64,000 nt of DNA, taken from Paraburkholderia sediminicola. Lineage in GTDB: Bacteria > Pseudomonadota > Gammaproteobacteria > Burkholderiales > Burkholderiaceae. How positions within the stretch are numbered: the first letter of the stretch is position 1; each line of letters starts with the position of its first letter. Position numbers and translations under genes: made by a program. Under the pieces are notes generated by a model. The model saw nothing but the letters and a program-made list of their open reading frames with translations, searched no databases and was not told the DNA's origin. This document shows positions 1 through 7,880 of this stretch, piece by piece. The stretch spans positions 1,364,001 through 1,428,000 of the forward strand of contig NZ_CADIKC010000001.1 of assembly GCF_902859805.1 (NCBI RefSeq), read 5' to 3'.

Positions 1-368
1 GTGCGAGTCGCCGCGAATTGGTCGACGCGCGCCGCGTACGCGACCTTCGGCGCAGCCGACGATGTCCGCGTTTCACCGCGAGCCGAAGGGCTGGAGAGCG
101 AACTCACGCGCGTGCCCTTTTTGTCGGCCACCACATAACCGACCGCGGCCAGATGCTCGTACGCGATCACCACCGTGTTGCGCGACACGCCCATTTCCGC
201 CGCCAGCAAGCGCGAGGACGGCAGCAGCGACCCCGCCGGCAAACGCCCTGTGAGGATCGCCTGTTGCAAGCGTTCGATCAGCTGCTTTTGCAGCGGCACA
301 GACTTTTCACCGTTGCCCGCGGTGGCCCCGGCGGCCGGGCTGGCGAGCGGACCAATGATTTCGATCAT
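1..368 (-). CDS. MocR-type GntR/aminotransferase transcriptional regulator, N-terminal part (runs off left edge)
   Basis: The leftward frame from an ATG at 366-368 encodes a GntR-type winged helix: the segment VPLQKQLIERLQQAILTG followed by LPAGSLLPSSRLLAAEMGVS and RNTVVIAYEHLAAVGYV, about residues 25-90. This spacing, with an Ala/Gly-rich N-terminus and a linker starting near residue 100, is the form seen in MocR regulators, where the DNA-binding domain precedes a PLP aminotransferase-like effector domain. Only about 122 residues are inside the window, so the effector domain and the target pathway cannot be judged. It is divergent from the acetyltransferase gene at 478, and a pair of direct repeats lies in the shared upstream region. 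The start has no clear ribosome binding site and could be misplaced by a few codons. Confidence 0.85.
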   Translation of the reverse strand, partial: MIEIIGPLASPAAGATAGNGEKSVPLQKQLIERLQQAILTGRLPAGSLLPSSRLLAAEMGVSRNTVVIAYEHLAAVGYVVADKKGTRVSSLSSPSARGETRTSSAAPKVAYAARVDQFAATR

Positions 369-372
369 CCTG

Positions 373-405
373 GCTGGACCTATCAAATGCTGTTCTGCTG
401 GATCT
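373..405. promoter_or_regulatory. Candidate MocR operator: direct repeats in the divergent promoter
   Basis: GCTGGACCT at 373-381 is repeated as GCTGGATCT at 397-405, same orientation, 24 bases start to start (about two helix turns). They sit just upstream of the MocR gene and face the divergent GNAT gene. MocR regulators such as TauR and PdxR are known to bind direct repeats with a CTGGAC-like core, so this is probably the autoregulatory site. The assignment to this regulator is inference. Confidence 0.5.
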
Positions 406-477
406 TTTTAACATACCACGTTTGCCGTATCGTTCTCCATAAGCATCGACCATCCAACTATCGACAGGAGAGCAGAC

Positions 478-1218
478 ATGGAACCCAGACGTAATGCGTT
501 CGAGCAGCCGATTGGCGTCCCCGTGCCGGATTGGAAAGGCGCCCAGGCGCCGGGCCGCGAGCCGCTGGTGGGCAGCTATTGCCGGATCGAACCGGTGGAC
601 GTCGAACGCCATGCGGCGGACCTGTACGAAGCCTACAGCTCGGCGCCCGATGGCCGCGACTGGACCTATCTGACGGTCGGCCCGTTCGAGAGCCTCGCCG
701 CGTATCGCGAACATCTGACGCGCATGGCCGCATCGCCTGATCCGCTGCACTATGCGGTGATCGATCTGGCCACCGGCAAAGCGATCGGCACACTCGCGCT
801 GATGCGCATCGACCGGGCGAACGGCGTGATCGAAGTCGGGCACGTCACCTATTCGCAGCGCCTGAAACGCACGCGCATCGCCACCGAAGCGATGTTCCTG
901 CTGATGAACCATGTGTTCGACGACCTCGGCTATCGCCGCTTCGAATGGAAGTGCGATTCGCTCAATGAACCATCGCGCACGGCGGCGTTGCGCTATGGCT
1001 TCACGTTCGAAGGGATCTTCCGGCAGGCGATCGTGTATCGCGAACGCAACCGCGATACCGCGTGGTTTTCGATCATCGACAGCGAATGGCCTGCGCTGCG
1101 TCCGAGCTACGCACGCTGGCTCGACGCCGGCAATTTCGATGCGCAGGGCAAGCAGGTCAACCGGATGGTGGACCTGATCGCACGGCAGCGGGCAGCGGTG
1201 GATGAAAGCAGTCGATAA
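478..1218 (+). CDS. GNAT family N-acetyltransferase (RimJ/RimL-like, Acetyltransf_3)
   Basis: A 246-residue protein with the single GNAT domain of the RimJ/RimL type. It would transfer acetyl from acetyl-CoA to an amine (protein N-terminus or small molecule). The CoA-binding motif region is KRTRIATEAM at 130-139, preceded by the beta-4 strand VIEVGHVTYS; the later LNEPSRTAALRYGFTFEG (162-179) is the usual C-terminal signature of this subfamily. A good ribosome binding site (caggagagcag) precedes the ATG. The gene is divergent from the MocR regulator, which makes it the most likely target of that regulator. Substrate unknown. Confidence 0.9.
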   Translation: MEPRRNAFEQPIGVPVPDWKGAQAPGREPLVGSYCRIEPVDVERHAADLYEAYSSAPDGRDWTYLTVGPFESLAAYREHLTRMAASPDPLHYAVIDLATGKAIGTLALMRIDRANGVIEVGHVTYSQRLKRTRIATEAMFLLMNHVFDDLGYRRFEWKCDSLNEPSRTAALRYGFTFEGIFRQAIVYRERNRDTAWFSIIDSEWPALRPSYARWLDAGNFDAQGKQVNRMVDLIARQRAAVDESSR

Positions 1219-1330
1219 GGCAACCCGTTGCGGGCTGGTTGCGAGCCGGCCAGAAGGTTGGCTCGGGCCGGCTCGTCGATCCCAGGACTTCAGAGACTAA
1301 ATAGACTTCCGGCGAGTGCCGTGCGACGAC

Positions 1331-1867
1331 TCAGGCAACGCCTGCCGTTCGCCGCAGCACGATGGTCGGGTTGCCTTTGTACGTCGTGCGAAGCTGCTCA
1401 CGGTAACCGCACTTGCGCGCGACGTTCAGCGAAGGCTGGTTTTCCGGCGCGATGATGCAGGCCGTCTCGCCGTCAGGCCAATTCGCGTCGGCCCAATCGA
1501 GCGCCGCGCGCACGGCTTCGGTCGCGTAGCCGCGGTTGTGGACGGCAGGGTCCAGCGCCCAACCTATTTCCGGCGTATCGAGTAAAGAAGGCTCGATCTC
1601 GCGGTGGTAGTCGGCAAAGCCGACTTCGCCAAGGAACCGGCCACTGTCCTTTTCCCGCACCACCCAATAGCCGTATCCCAGCATCGCCCAATGCCCGGCA
1701 TAGCGCAGCAGGCGCGCCCAGACTTCTTCGCGCGTAAACGGCTTGCCGCCGATGTAGCGGATCACTTCGGAATCGGACCACATCGCATAGCTCTCGAGGA
1801 AATCGTCGCGCGCGTGCGGACGCATGATCAGGCGGTCGGTGGTGAGAAGCGTGGGGGGGTTGGACAT
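1331..1867 (-). CDS. GNAT family N-acetyltransferase (RimJ/RimL-like)
   Basis: A 178-residue protein beginning MSNPPTLLTTDRLIMRP, the classic N-terminus of RimJ/RimL-like acetyltransferases ('TxRLxLRP'). The acetyl-CoA loop is HNRGYATEAV (110-119), and NQPSLNVARKCGYRE (143-157) matches the conserved 'N..S..v.ek.GF' element. The ATG at 1865-1867 is chosen because the family alignment starts there; a longer frame upstream has no family similarity. It is convergent with the first GNAT gene but of a different subtype, so a recent duplication is unlikely. Substrate unknown. Confidence 0.88.
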   Translation of the reverse strand: MSNPPTLLTTDRLIMRPHARDDFLESYAMWSDSEVIRYIGGKPFTREEVWARLLRYAGHWAMLGYGYWVVREKDSGRFLGEVGFADYHREIEPSLLDTPEIGWALDPAVHNRGYATEAVRAALDWADANWPDGETACIIAPENQPSLNVARKCGYREQLRTTYKGNPTIVLRRTAGVA

Positions 1868-2050
1868 AGGCGGGCGGGTGGTTGGCGTAGACGCTATGAG
1901 GTTGAGAAGGGTTGAAGAGTGCCTGGGATGATCGCAGATTTTTTGCGCGCCGGGTTCACCGCCAAAAAGCAGGACACCATGCGCTATCCAGCCGATCCGG
2001 CCGACCCTGCAAACGCCACCGACCATCTCGCGAATTCATGAAGCCACCCC

Positions 2051-2917
2051 TCACACCATCTCGAGAAACCTTGCCAGACACGGATTGCGATTGGCCGGCG
2101 ACCACGCCAGCACCTGCTCGATCAGCGGCGCATCGAGCAGCGGCCGGAACACCACGCCCGCGAGTTGTGCTTTGCGCATCGAGGCCGGCACCAGCGCTAC
2201 CCCCACTCCTTCATCGACGAGACTGAGCACGGTCTGCTGCAACTGCACTTCGAAGCGGATATCCGGTTCGAAGCCGCCTGAGCGGCAATGCTCGAGAATG
2301 GCCGTGCGCAAGCTCGGCGCGACTTCCTCGGACGCCAGCACGAATGGCTCGCCCGCCAGTTGCGCGATCTTCAGACGCCGCGCGCGTGCGCGCGGATGGT
2401 TGCGCGACAGCGCAACGCACAAAGGCTCGCGGAGAATCGTCCGGGTCACGATGCCCTTGTCGGGCACGCCTGGAAACATGATCGCGGCGTCGATCTGGCC
2501 GGCCAGCACTTGCGCAGCAAGATCGTTCGACACGACCTCACGCAAATTCAAGGCAACCTCGGGAAACGCAGCGCCGAACGCGCGCGCATAGCCGGGCACG
2601 ACGTTGTACGCAGCGCACATCGTGAAGCCGATGGCGAGCTTGCCAGCGTCGCCATGCGCCGCCGCCTGGGCATTGCTGACGGCCTGCTCCACCGACGCCA
2701 GGATCGCCTTCGCATCGGCGTAAAAACGCTCGCCCGCTGCGGTCAATGTGACGCTGCGCGGACTGCGTTCCAACAGCGTCACGCCCAGATTCGCCTCCAA
2801 CGCCGCCAGTTGCCGGCTTAAAGGTGGCTGCGACAGATTCAGGCGCGCCGCCGCGCGGCCGAAATGCCGCGTCTCGGCGAGTGTCACGAAGTAGCGTAAC
2901 GGCTTGATATCGATCAC
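2051..2917 (-). CDS. LysR family transcriptional regulator
   Basis: About 288 residues starting at a GTG (VIDIKPLRYFVTLAETRHFG). The N-terminal winged helix covers residues 1-60 with the signature HFGRAAARLNLSQPPLSRQLAALEANLGVTLLERSPRSV, and the rest is a periplasmic-binding-like effector domain (LysR_substrate). Of the benzoate/catechol type (CatR/BenM-like) by its N-terminus, but the ligand cannot be named. It is divergent from the auxin efflux carrier gene at 3045, and two direct repeats lie between the two starts. The GTG with a GGGG-rich upstream is preferred over an ATG at 2989 because the extra 24 residues do not belong to the family. Confidence 0.9.
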   Translation of the reverse strand: MIDIKPLRYFVTLAETRHFGRAAARLNLSQPPLSRQLAALEANLGVTLLERSPRSVTLTAAGERFYADAKAILASVEQAVSNAQAAAHGDAGKLAIGFTMCAAYNVVPGYARAFGAAFPEVALNLREVVSNDLAAQVLAGQIDAAIMFPGVPDKGIVTRTILREPLCVALSRNHPRARARRLKIAQLAGEPFVLASEEVAPSLRTAILEHCRSGGFEPDIRFEVQLQQTVLSLVDEGVGVALVPASMRKAQLAGVVFRPLLDAPLIEQVLAWSPANRNPCLARFLEMV

Positions 2918-2941
2918 GACGCCCCCGTGCTGAATGACGAT

Positions 2942-2978
2942 GCAGAAAAGGTATTGTTGATGGCAGAAAACAGTATTG
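2942..2978. promoter_or_regulatory. Direct repeats between divergent LysR and AEC genes, candidate operator
   Basis: GCAGAAAAGGTATTG (2942-2956) is repeated almost exactly as GCAGAAAACAGTATTG (2963-2978), 21 bases apart, i.e. the same helix face. The repeats lie between the regulator start (2917) and the carrier start (3045). LysR proteins bind two spaced sites in such divergent promoters; each copy holds a GTAT half-site. Candidate regulator- and activator-site pair. Confidence 0.5.
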
Positions 2979-3044
2979 GATTGTATCAACGCAAGCCACT
3001 ACGCTGGCGCATCGCTCCCTGCGCCCACGCTCTTCTTTAAATCG

Positions 3045-4001
3045 ATGTTAGCTACTCTCGAGATTCTGCTTCCCGTGTTCGGCCTGATTTTCGCGGGCTT
3101 TGCATGCCGTCGGCGCGGCGTGCTCGGGCCGAACTCCGCGTCCGAACTGAACCGCTTCGTCGTCTGGCTGGCGCTGCCGGCGCTGCTATTCGACACGATG
3201 GCGCATGCCACGTGGCAACAGCTTTATCAGCCGGCCTTCGTCGCGGCGTTTTCGATCGGATGCCTCGGCGCGTTTCTGCCGATTCTCGCCATGCGTATGA
3301 TCGGCGGCCGGCATCTGGCCGACGCGAGCGTCGATGCGATTGCAGCGTCGTATCCGAATACAGGCTACATCGGCTTTCCGCTCGGCATGATCGCGTTCGG
3401 CTCGGCCAGCCTGACGCCGACCACGATCGCCACGATCCTCGTCGCGTGCGTGCTTTTTGCGCTTGCCATCGTGCTGATCGAAATCGGCCTGCAGACCGAA
3501 CGCACGCCGCACAAGCTGGGGTTGAAAGTGTTGGGCTCGCTGGCGCGTAATCCGTTGATCGTGTCGCCGATCCTGGGCGTGCTGTTCGCGAGCACCCATG
3601 TGGCGTTGCCGCAAAGCGCGGAGACGTTTCTGAAGCTGCTGAGCGGCGCCGCCAGTCCGTGCGCGTTGGTCAGCCTTGGCCTGTTCCTCGCGGAAAAGCG
3701 CCCGTCCGAGGCGGGTGCGGGTGCGGGTGCGGGCGGCATCTCGCTGCTGCTGACCGGCGTCAAGCTGCTGGGGCAGCCGGCGCTGACCTGGTGGCTCGCG
3801 GCGCGCGTGTTCGGGCTCTCGTCAGCGCTGGTCGAGATGGCTGTTGTGCTGGCCGCGTTGCCCACCGGCACTGGCCCATTCATGCTGGCGGAGTTCTACC
3901 GACGCGAGGCGCACATCACGTCGCGCACCATTTTGCTGTCGACGGTGGGGTCGGTGGTGACCCTTTCGTTGCTGCTGCTGGTGATGGGGCATCGCACGTA
4001 A
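3045..4001 (+). CDS. AEC (auxin efflux carrier) family transporter
   Basis: A 318-residue inner-membrane protein with the N-terminus MLATLEILLPVFGLIFAGFACRRRGVL typical of AEC/MdcF-like permeases, and about ten hydrophobic segments in two five-helix halves. The family moves organic acids such as malonate or malate, or auxin-like molecules. A Gly/Ala-rich loop (EAGAGAGAGG) lies in the centre, where the two halves join. The ATG at 3045 is favoured by the family start; the frame is open further upstream into the LysR promoter. Gene order with the divergent LysR suggests substrate-induced transport of an aromatic or dicarboxylic acid. Confidence 0.88.
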   Translation: MLATLEILLPVFGLIFAGFACRRRGVLGPNSASELNRFVVWLALPALLFDTMAHATWQQLYQPAFVAAFSIGCLGAFLPILAMRMIGGRHLADASVDAIAASYPNTGYIGFPLGMIAFGSASLTPTTIATILVACVLFALAIVLIEIGLQTERTPHKLGLKVLGSLARNPLIVSPILGVLFASTHVALPQSAETFLKLLSGAASPCALVSLGLFLAEKRPSEAGAGAGAGGISLLLTGVKLLGQPALTWWLAARVFGLSSALVEMAVVLAALPTGTGPFMLAEFYRREAHITSRTILLSTVGSVVTLSLLLLVMGHRT

Positions 4002-4117
4002 GCGAAGCCCGAGAATATCCGGCTCGCCGCGCCTCGCGCTATGCTTCGCACACGGACCACCAAGGTCCGTGCTCTGCATCTGTGTAGAGCCAGGAGCAAA
4101 CAGCGAACCGAACCGCC

Positions 4118-4957
4118 GTGCCCAAAGCCCGCCCACCCGAACTTCACGACGACGCCGACGCCCGCTCCCTCGCGCGGCGCTATCCGCGTGGGCTGCGCAT
4201 CGACCCGCATTCGCACACGTGGGCGCAGGTGCTCTATGCGGTATCCGGCGTGATGTGGGTCGAAGTCGGCCGGGAGGCGCTGGTGGTGCCTCCGCAGCGT
4301 GCGGTCTGGCTGCCGGCCGGCACCGTTCACTCGATCCACATGATGAGCGAGGTGGAGATGCGCAATATTTATCTCCACGAGCGCAACGTCGGCCATCTGA
4401 GTCGGCGCAGCGACGTGTTCGAGATTAACGGCCTGCTGCGCGAACTCATCACATCGATTGCGGAATACGAGCGCACCCATGTTCGCGACGAAACCTATCT
4501 GGAAGCCGCCTATCGTCTCGCGATGCTGGAGCTGGAGCACGCGCCGCGCTCGTCGCTGCGCATCGCGCTGCCCGATGCTTCGGACCGGCGGCTCGATGCG
4601 CTGTGCCGCGCGGTGATCGACAACCCGTCGATCGCAATCAGCTTCGAACAGCATGCGGCCTCGGTCGGCGCTAGCGTGCGGACCTTGGCGCGCCTCTTCA
4701 CGCGTGAGTTGGGCGTGGGCTTTGCCGAATGGCGGCGTCAGGTGCAACTGGCAGTGGCCGTGTCAGGCCTCGCCGAAGGACGCTCGGTCAGCAGCATTGC
4801 GCGCTCGCTGGGCTTCCAGCCGAGCAGCTTCAGCGACATGTTCCGGCGCGAGTTGGGCGCGCCACCGACCGGCTTCGATCCCAGCGGCACGCTCAGCGAG
4901 GCGGCTTCTGAAGCTTCGCCAGAGCAGGCGCAAGACAAGCTATCCACTGACGGATAA
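4118..4957 (+). CDS. AraC family transcriptional regulator with N-terminal cupin domain
   Basis: A 279-residue protein. Residues about 20-100 form a cupin (IDPHSHTWAQVLYAVSGVMWVEVG, then PPQRAVWLPAGTVHSIHM), the sensor half; residues about 165-260 are the AraC DNA-binding domain, with HTH1 around FEQHAASVGASVRTLARLFTRE and HTH2 around SVSSIARSLGFQPSSFSDMFRR. The most likely start is the GTG at 4118; no good ribosome binding site is seen. It follows the carrier gene by 116 bases in the same direction but may be independent. The ligand is not known. Confidence 0.9.
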   Translation: MPKARPPELHDDADARSLARRYPRGLRIDPHSHTWAQVLYAVSGVMWVEVGREALVVPPQRAVWLPAGTVHSIHMMSEVEMRNIYLHERNVGHLSRRSDVFEINGLLRELITSIAEYERTHVRDETYLEAAYRLAMLELEHAPRSSLRIALPDASDRRLDALCRAVIDNPSIAISFEQHAASVGASVRTLARLFTRELGVGFAEWRRQVQLAVAVSGLAEGRSVSSIARSLGFQPSSFSDMFRRELGAPPTGFDPSGTLSEAASEASPEQAQDKLSTDG

Positions 4958-4980
4958 GTTATACGCGCTGACGGTAGCAA

Positions 4981-5030
4981 GATTCGCCCTTGTGCAGCTA
5001 AGCCAGCGCTCGCTGGCGGCCTAACGAATC
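4981..5030. terminator. Nested inverted repeat downstream of the AraC gene
   Basis: An outer pair GATTCG (4981-4986)/CGAATC (5025-5030) encloses an inner pair GCCAGCG (5002-5008)/CGCTGGC (5011-5017). There is no U-tract, so if this ends the AraC transcript it is not a classical intrinsic terminator. The remaining gap to the next gene holds only its promoter region. Confidence 0.3.
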
Positions 5031-5210
5031 GCGCCAACAGTCGCACCGTTCAACGTCGGCCAGACGACGCCCAGCACGACCCGTAAGCCGCCGCACAGCA
5101 CGCCTTGTCCGAAATTCGAAAGTCTTTGTCTCAACGCCTTTGTACCGGTCATCTAGACTACGCTCATCGGCTGCACGACGCAGCGCAAGACCTGACAGGA
5201 GTGACACGCA

Positions 5211-6176
5211 ATGAAAGCGATTCAGTTCAAGACTTTCGGCAACCCCGAGGTGCTCGAATACGTCGATCTGCCAACGCCCCAAGCCGACGCGGACAGCGCC
5301 GTCGTGCAGGTCAAGGCGGCCTCGGTGAATCCGAGCGACGTCAAAAACGTGTCCGGCCATTTCGACCACACTGTCCTGCCGCGCACGCCGGGACGCGATT
5401 TCAGCGGCGTCGTGACAGCCGGTCCCGCCGAATGGCTCGGCGCCGAAGTCTGGGGCACGGGCGGCGATATCGGCTTCACGCGCGATGGCACGCACGCCCA
5501 GTTCATCAAGATCCCGCTCGCCGCGCTGTCGCGCAAGCCGACCACGCTCAGCCACACCGAGGCCGCCGCGATCGGCGTGAACTTCGTGGTCGCGTGGCTC
5601 GGCACGGTCGAGTACGCAAACCTGCAAGCCGGCGAGACGATTGCCGTCATCGGCGCTGGGGGCGGTGTTGGCGGCGCGGTGGTGCAGATCGCAAAAGCGC
5701 GGGGGGCTCGCGTGATCGGAGTCGACCGTCATCCGCTTTCCGCCGACACGCCCGCAGGCCGACTGATCGACGACTACGTTCCGTTCGACGAAAACGCAGC
5801 CGAAGCTCTCAGAGCGCTAACCGGCGGCGCGGGCGCGGACGTGGTGTACGACACGGTCGGCGGCGTCGCCTTCGAGACGGCACTGAGTCTCGTCAAGCGC
5901 CGCGGCCGGGTGCTGGAAATCAGCGCCACGGGCAAACGCCGAGTGGAATTCGACCTGATCGATTTTTACCACAACGAAACGCAACTACTCGGTGTGGACA
6001 GCGCCAAGCTGGGCGTCGCCGAATCGGCGCCGTTGATGACGGCGCTGGTGGAAGGCTTCGAAAGCGGCAAGCTGCAAGGGCCGGCCATCGCGCAGGAATT
6101 CCCGCTCGAACGGGCACGCGAGGCCTACGAATCGGTGGCCGCCGGCACACGCGGCCGGGTCGTCATCACGATGTAA
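5211..6176 (+). CDS. Zinc-independent MDR alcohol dehydrogenase / NADPH:quinone oxidoreductase-like protein
   Basis: A 321-residue medium-chain dehydrogenase/reductase. It has the N-terminal GroES-like half (KAASVNPSDVKNVSG, 35-49) and the Rossmann motif AVIGAGGGVGGA (145-156), followed by GARVIGVDR for NADP(H) binding. The Cys/His ligands of zinc alcohol dehydrogenases are absent, placing it with quinone oxidoreductase (QorA) and enoyl reductase relatives. Preceded by a good ribosome binding site (gacaggagtg). It stands alone; the preceding regulator is separated by 250 bases. Expected reaction: NADPH-dependent reduction of a quinone or activated alkene; the natural substrate is unknown. Confidence 0.88.
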   Translation: MKAIQFKTFGNPEVLEYVDLPTPQADADSAVVQVKAASVNPSDVKNVSGHFDHTVLPRTPGRDFSGVVTAGPAEWLGAEVWGTGGDIGFTRDGTHAQFIKIPLAALSRKPTTLSHTEAAAIGVNFVVAWLGTVEYANLQAGETIAVIGAGGGVGGAVVQIAKARGARVIGVDRHPLSADTPAGRLIDDYVPFDENAAEALRALTGGAGADVVYDTVGGVAFETALSLVKRRGRVLEISATGKRRVEFDLIDFYHNETQLLGVDSAKLGVAESAPLMTALVEGFESGKLQGPAIAQEFPLERAREAYESVAAGTRGRVVITM

Positions 6177-6231
6177 TTGCCGACATGACCGGCGGGCGTG
6201 GCTGCCCGCATTTCAGATGGGTACGAACAAC

Positions 6232-6408
6232 ATGAAAGCGTATTTGATCTCGCTTGTCGCCGGCGTCGTGGTCGGTTTGATCTACAGCGTGATGCAGGTG
6301 AAGTCGCCCGCGCCGCCGACAGTCGCGTTAGTCGGCTTGCTCGGCATGCTGGCCGGCGAGCACGTGATCCCGTTCGTGCGGACGTGGCTATCCGTCGGTA
6401 TTCACTGA
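6232..6408 (+). CDS. XapX domain small membrane protein
   Basis: A 58-residue protein, MKAYLISLVAGVVVGLIYSV followed by a PAPPTVALVGLLGMLAGE segment. This is the full-length pattern of XapX family proteins: two hydrophobic helices joined by a 'P.PP...a..G..g...g' turn. Function is not established for the family; location would be the inner membrane. The ATG at 6232 fits the family start; an in-frame ATG lies five codons upstream (6217). Confidence 0.85.
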   Translation: MKAYLISLVAGVVVGLIYSVMQVKSPAPPTVALVGLLGMLAGEHVIPFVRTWLSVGIH

Positions 6409-6592
6409 CGCGCTCCCATTAACGCCTGCCATCGACCTCTCTTCGCACCGATCGCTTTTCCGTCACCGGGCGCAGCACGCTAAGATGGAGCCCGCCGGGT
6501 TGGCGAGCCGCGCTTGCAGCTTCGCCCGCGCATGGGCCACCGACATGCGCGCCGCCCGGAGACCACAAGAAAAGCCTGGCTCGGAGAATCAG

Positions 6593-7171
6593 ATGTCTGA
6601 AGAATATGAAGTGCATGGTCCGCACGACCATGCGGTTGAACACGCTGGCCACCACGACGAGGACCCGTTTGCGAGCCGCATGGCCGTAATGACAGCGATC
6701 CTCGCGACGATCGGCGCGCTGTGCGCCTACCAGAGCGGCAACAGCGAAAATCTGGCGCTGTACTACAAGAACGAAGCCGCCATTAAAAAGACCGAAGCGT
6801 CGAATCAATGGAACTACTACCAGGCCAAGGGCGAGAAAGAGAACCTCGCTGAACTCGGTGCGGCGCTGTCGCTCGGCAACGCGGATGCGCACGCAAAGTT
6901 CGCCGCCGACGTCGACAAATACAAGCAGCAGAAAGAGCCGATCCGCGCGAAGGCTGAAGCGATCGAAAAGGAAGTCGTGGACAACGACGCTAAAAGCGAA
7001 GCGCTGCTGCACGGCCATCATCGCTGGGCACAGGCCACGACCTTGATTCAGGTGGCCATCGCCCTCTGCGCGATTACGTTGCTGACCCGCAAGAAATGGC
7101 TGCGCAATCTGTCATTCGGGATTGCAGCTGCGGGGGTGATCACTGCCGCTGTGGCGTTCTTTTCGGCGTGA
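6593..7171 (+). CDS. DUF4337 family membrane protein
   Basis: A 192-residue protein with a His/Glu-rich N-terminus (HGPHDHAVEHAGHHDEDPF), one hydrophobic helix at about 30-46, a long charged, probably coiled-coil central part rich in Lys/Glu (YYKNEAAIKKTEASNQWNYY and a KGEKENLAEL stretch), and two C-terminal membrane helices separated by RKKWLRN. This architecture matches DUF4337. The ATG at 6593 has a gaga-type ribosome binding site and gives the family N-terminus. No function is known; the His-rich start may bind metal, which is only a guess. Confidence 0.8.
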   Translation: MSEEYEVHGPHDHAVEHAGHHDEDPFASRMAVMTAILATIGALCAYQSGNSENLALYYKNEAAIKKTEASNQWNYYQAKGEKENLAELGAALSLGNADAHAKFAADVDKYKQQKEPIRAKAEAIEKEVVDNDAKSEALLHGHHRWAQATTLIQVAIALCAITLLTRKKWLRNLSFGIAAAGVITAAVAFFSA

Positions 7172-7246
7172 TTGCGCGGACGAAGCAGCGAGAGCGGTTT
7201 GCGCTTACGCTACGCTTTGCCGGATAGCTGAATTAAGGAGCAGTGT

Positions 7247-7864
7247 GTGATTGATGGGTCCGCAGTTCTAGGCGTTTTCTCCGTGTACATAGCCGGCGTG
7301 GTGATCCCCGGCCCGAACTTCGTTGCAGTGGCGCACAAAGCCGCATCGGCAACGCGTATCGAGGCGCTCGCCATGGTCGCCGGCATCGTGCTGGTCAATC
7401 TGTTCTGGGCGAGTTGCGCGATTCTCGGCGTGGGTATCGTGTTCACCGCGTTTCCATGGCTGGCGCTCGCAGTGAAGATCGCGGGCGCTGCTTACTTGAT
7501 CTGGTTCGGTGGACGCCTCATCGCAAACGCATCCGCGAGCAAACCTGCGCAAAGCATGCAGGCTTCGACCGGCGGCTTTCGGCAAGCATTCGCACAAGGC
7601 TTCGCGACCAACATCGCGAATCCGAAGTCGATGGCGTTCTTCGCCGCGGTGTTCTCGTCCGCCGCGCCGCCGCATGTCAGCGTGGGGACATTTGCCGCGA
7701 TGCTCGGCATGGTCTGCGTGGTCGCGAGCAGCTGGTATGGGTTCGTCGCGCTCACGTTGTCACATGCGCGGATCGCGTCGGCGTACCGGCGCTGCAAGGC
7801 GTGGATCGATCGGGTATGCGGCGGCCTGATCGTCGCGCTGGGCGTGCGTCAGTTGATCCGGTAA
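7247..7864 (+). CDS. LysE/RhtB family amino-acid exporter
   Basis: A 205-residue inner-membrane protein with six predicted helices and the family signature GVVIPGPNF at residues 17-25 (typically 'PGP'). LysE/RhtB proteins export amino acids such as threonine, homoserine or lysine. The start is a GTG at 7247, decided by an aaggag ribosome binding site six bases upstream. Single gene, convergent with the sigma-factor operon. Substrate not predictable from sequence. Confidence 0.9.
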   Translation: MIDGSAVLGVFSVYIAGVVIPGPNFVAVAHKAASATRIEALAMVAGIVLVNLFWASCAILGVGIVFTAFPWLALAVKIAGAAYLIWFGGRLIANASASKPAQSMQASTGGFRQAFAQGFATNIANPKSMAFFAAVFSSAAPPHVSVGTFAAMLGMVCVVASSWYGFVALTLSHARIASAYRRCKAWIDRVCGGLIVALGVRQLIR

Positions 7865-7880
7865 GTTACTGACGTACGGT

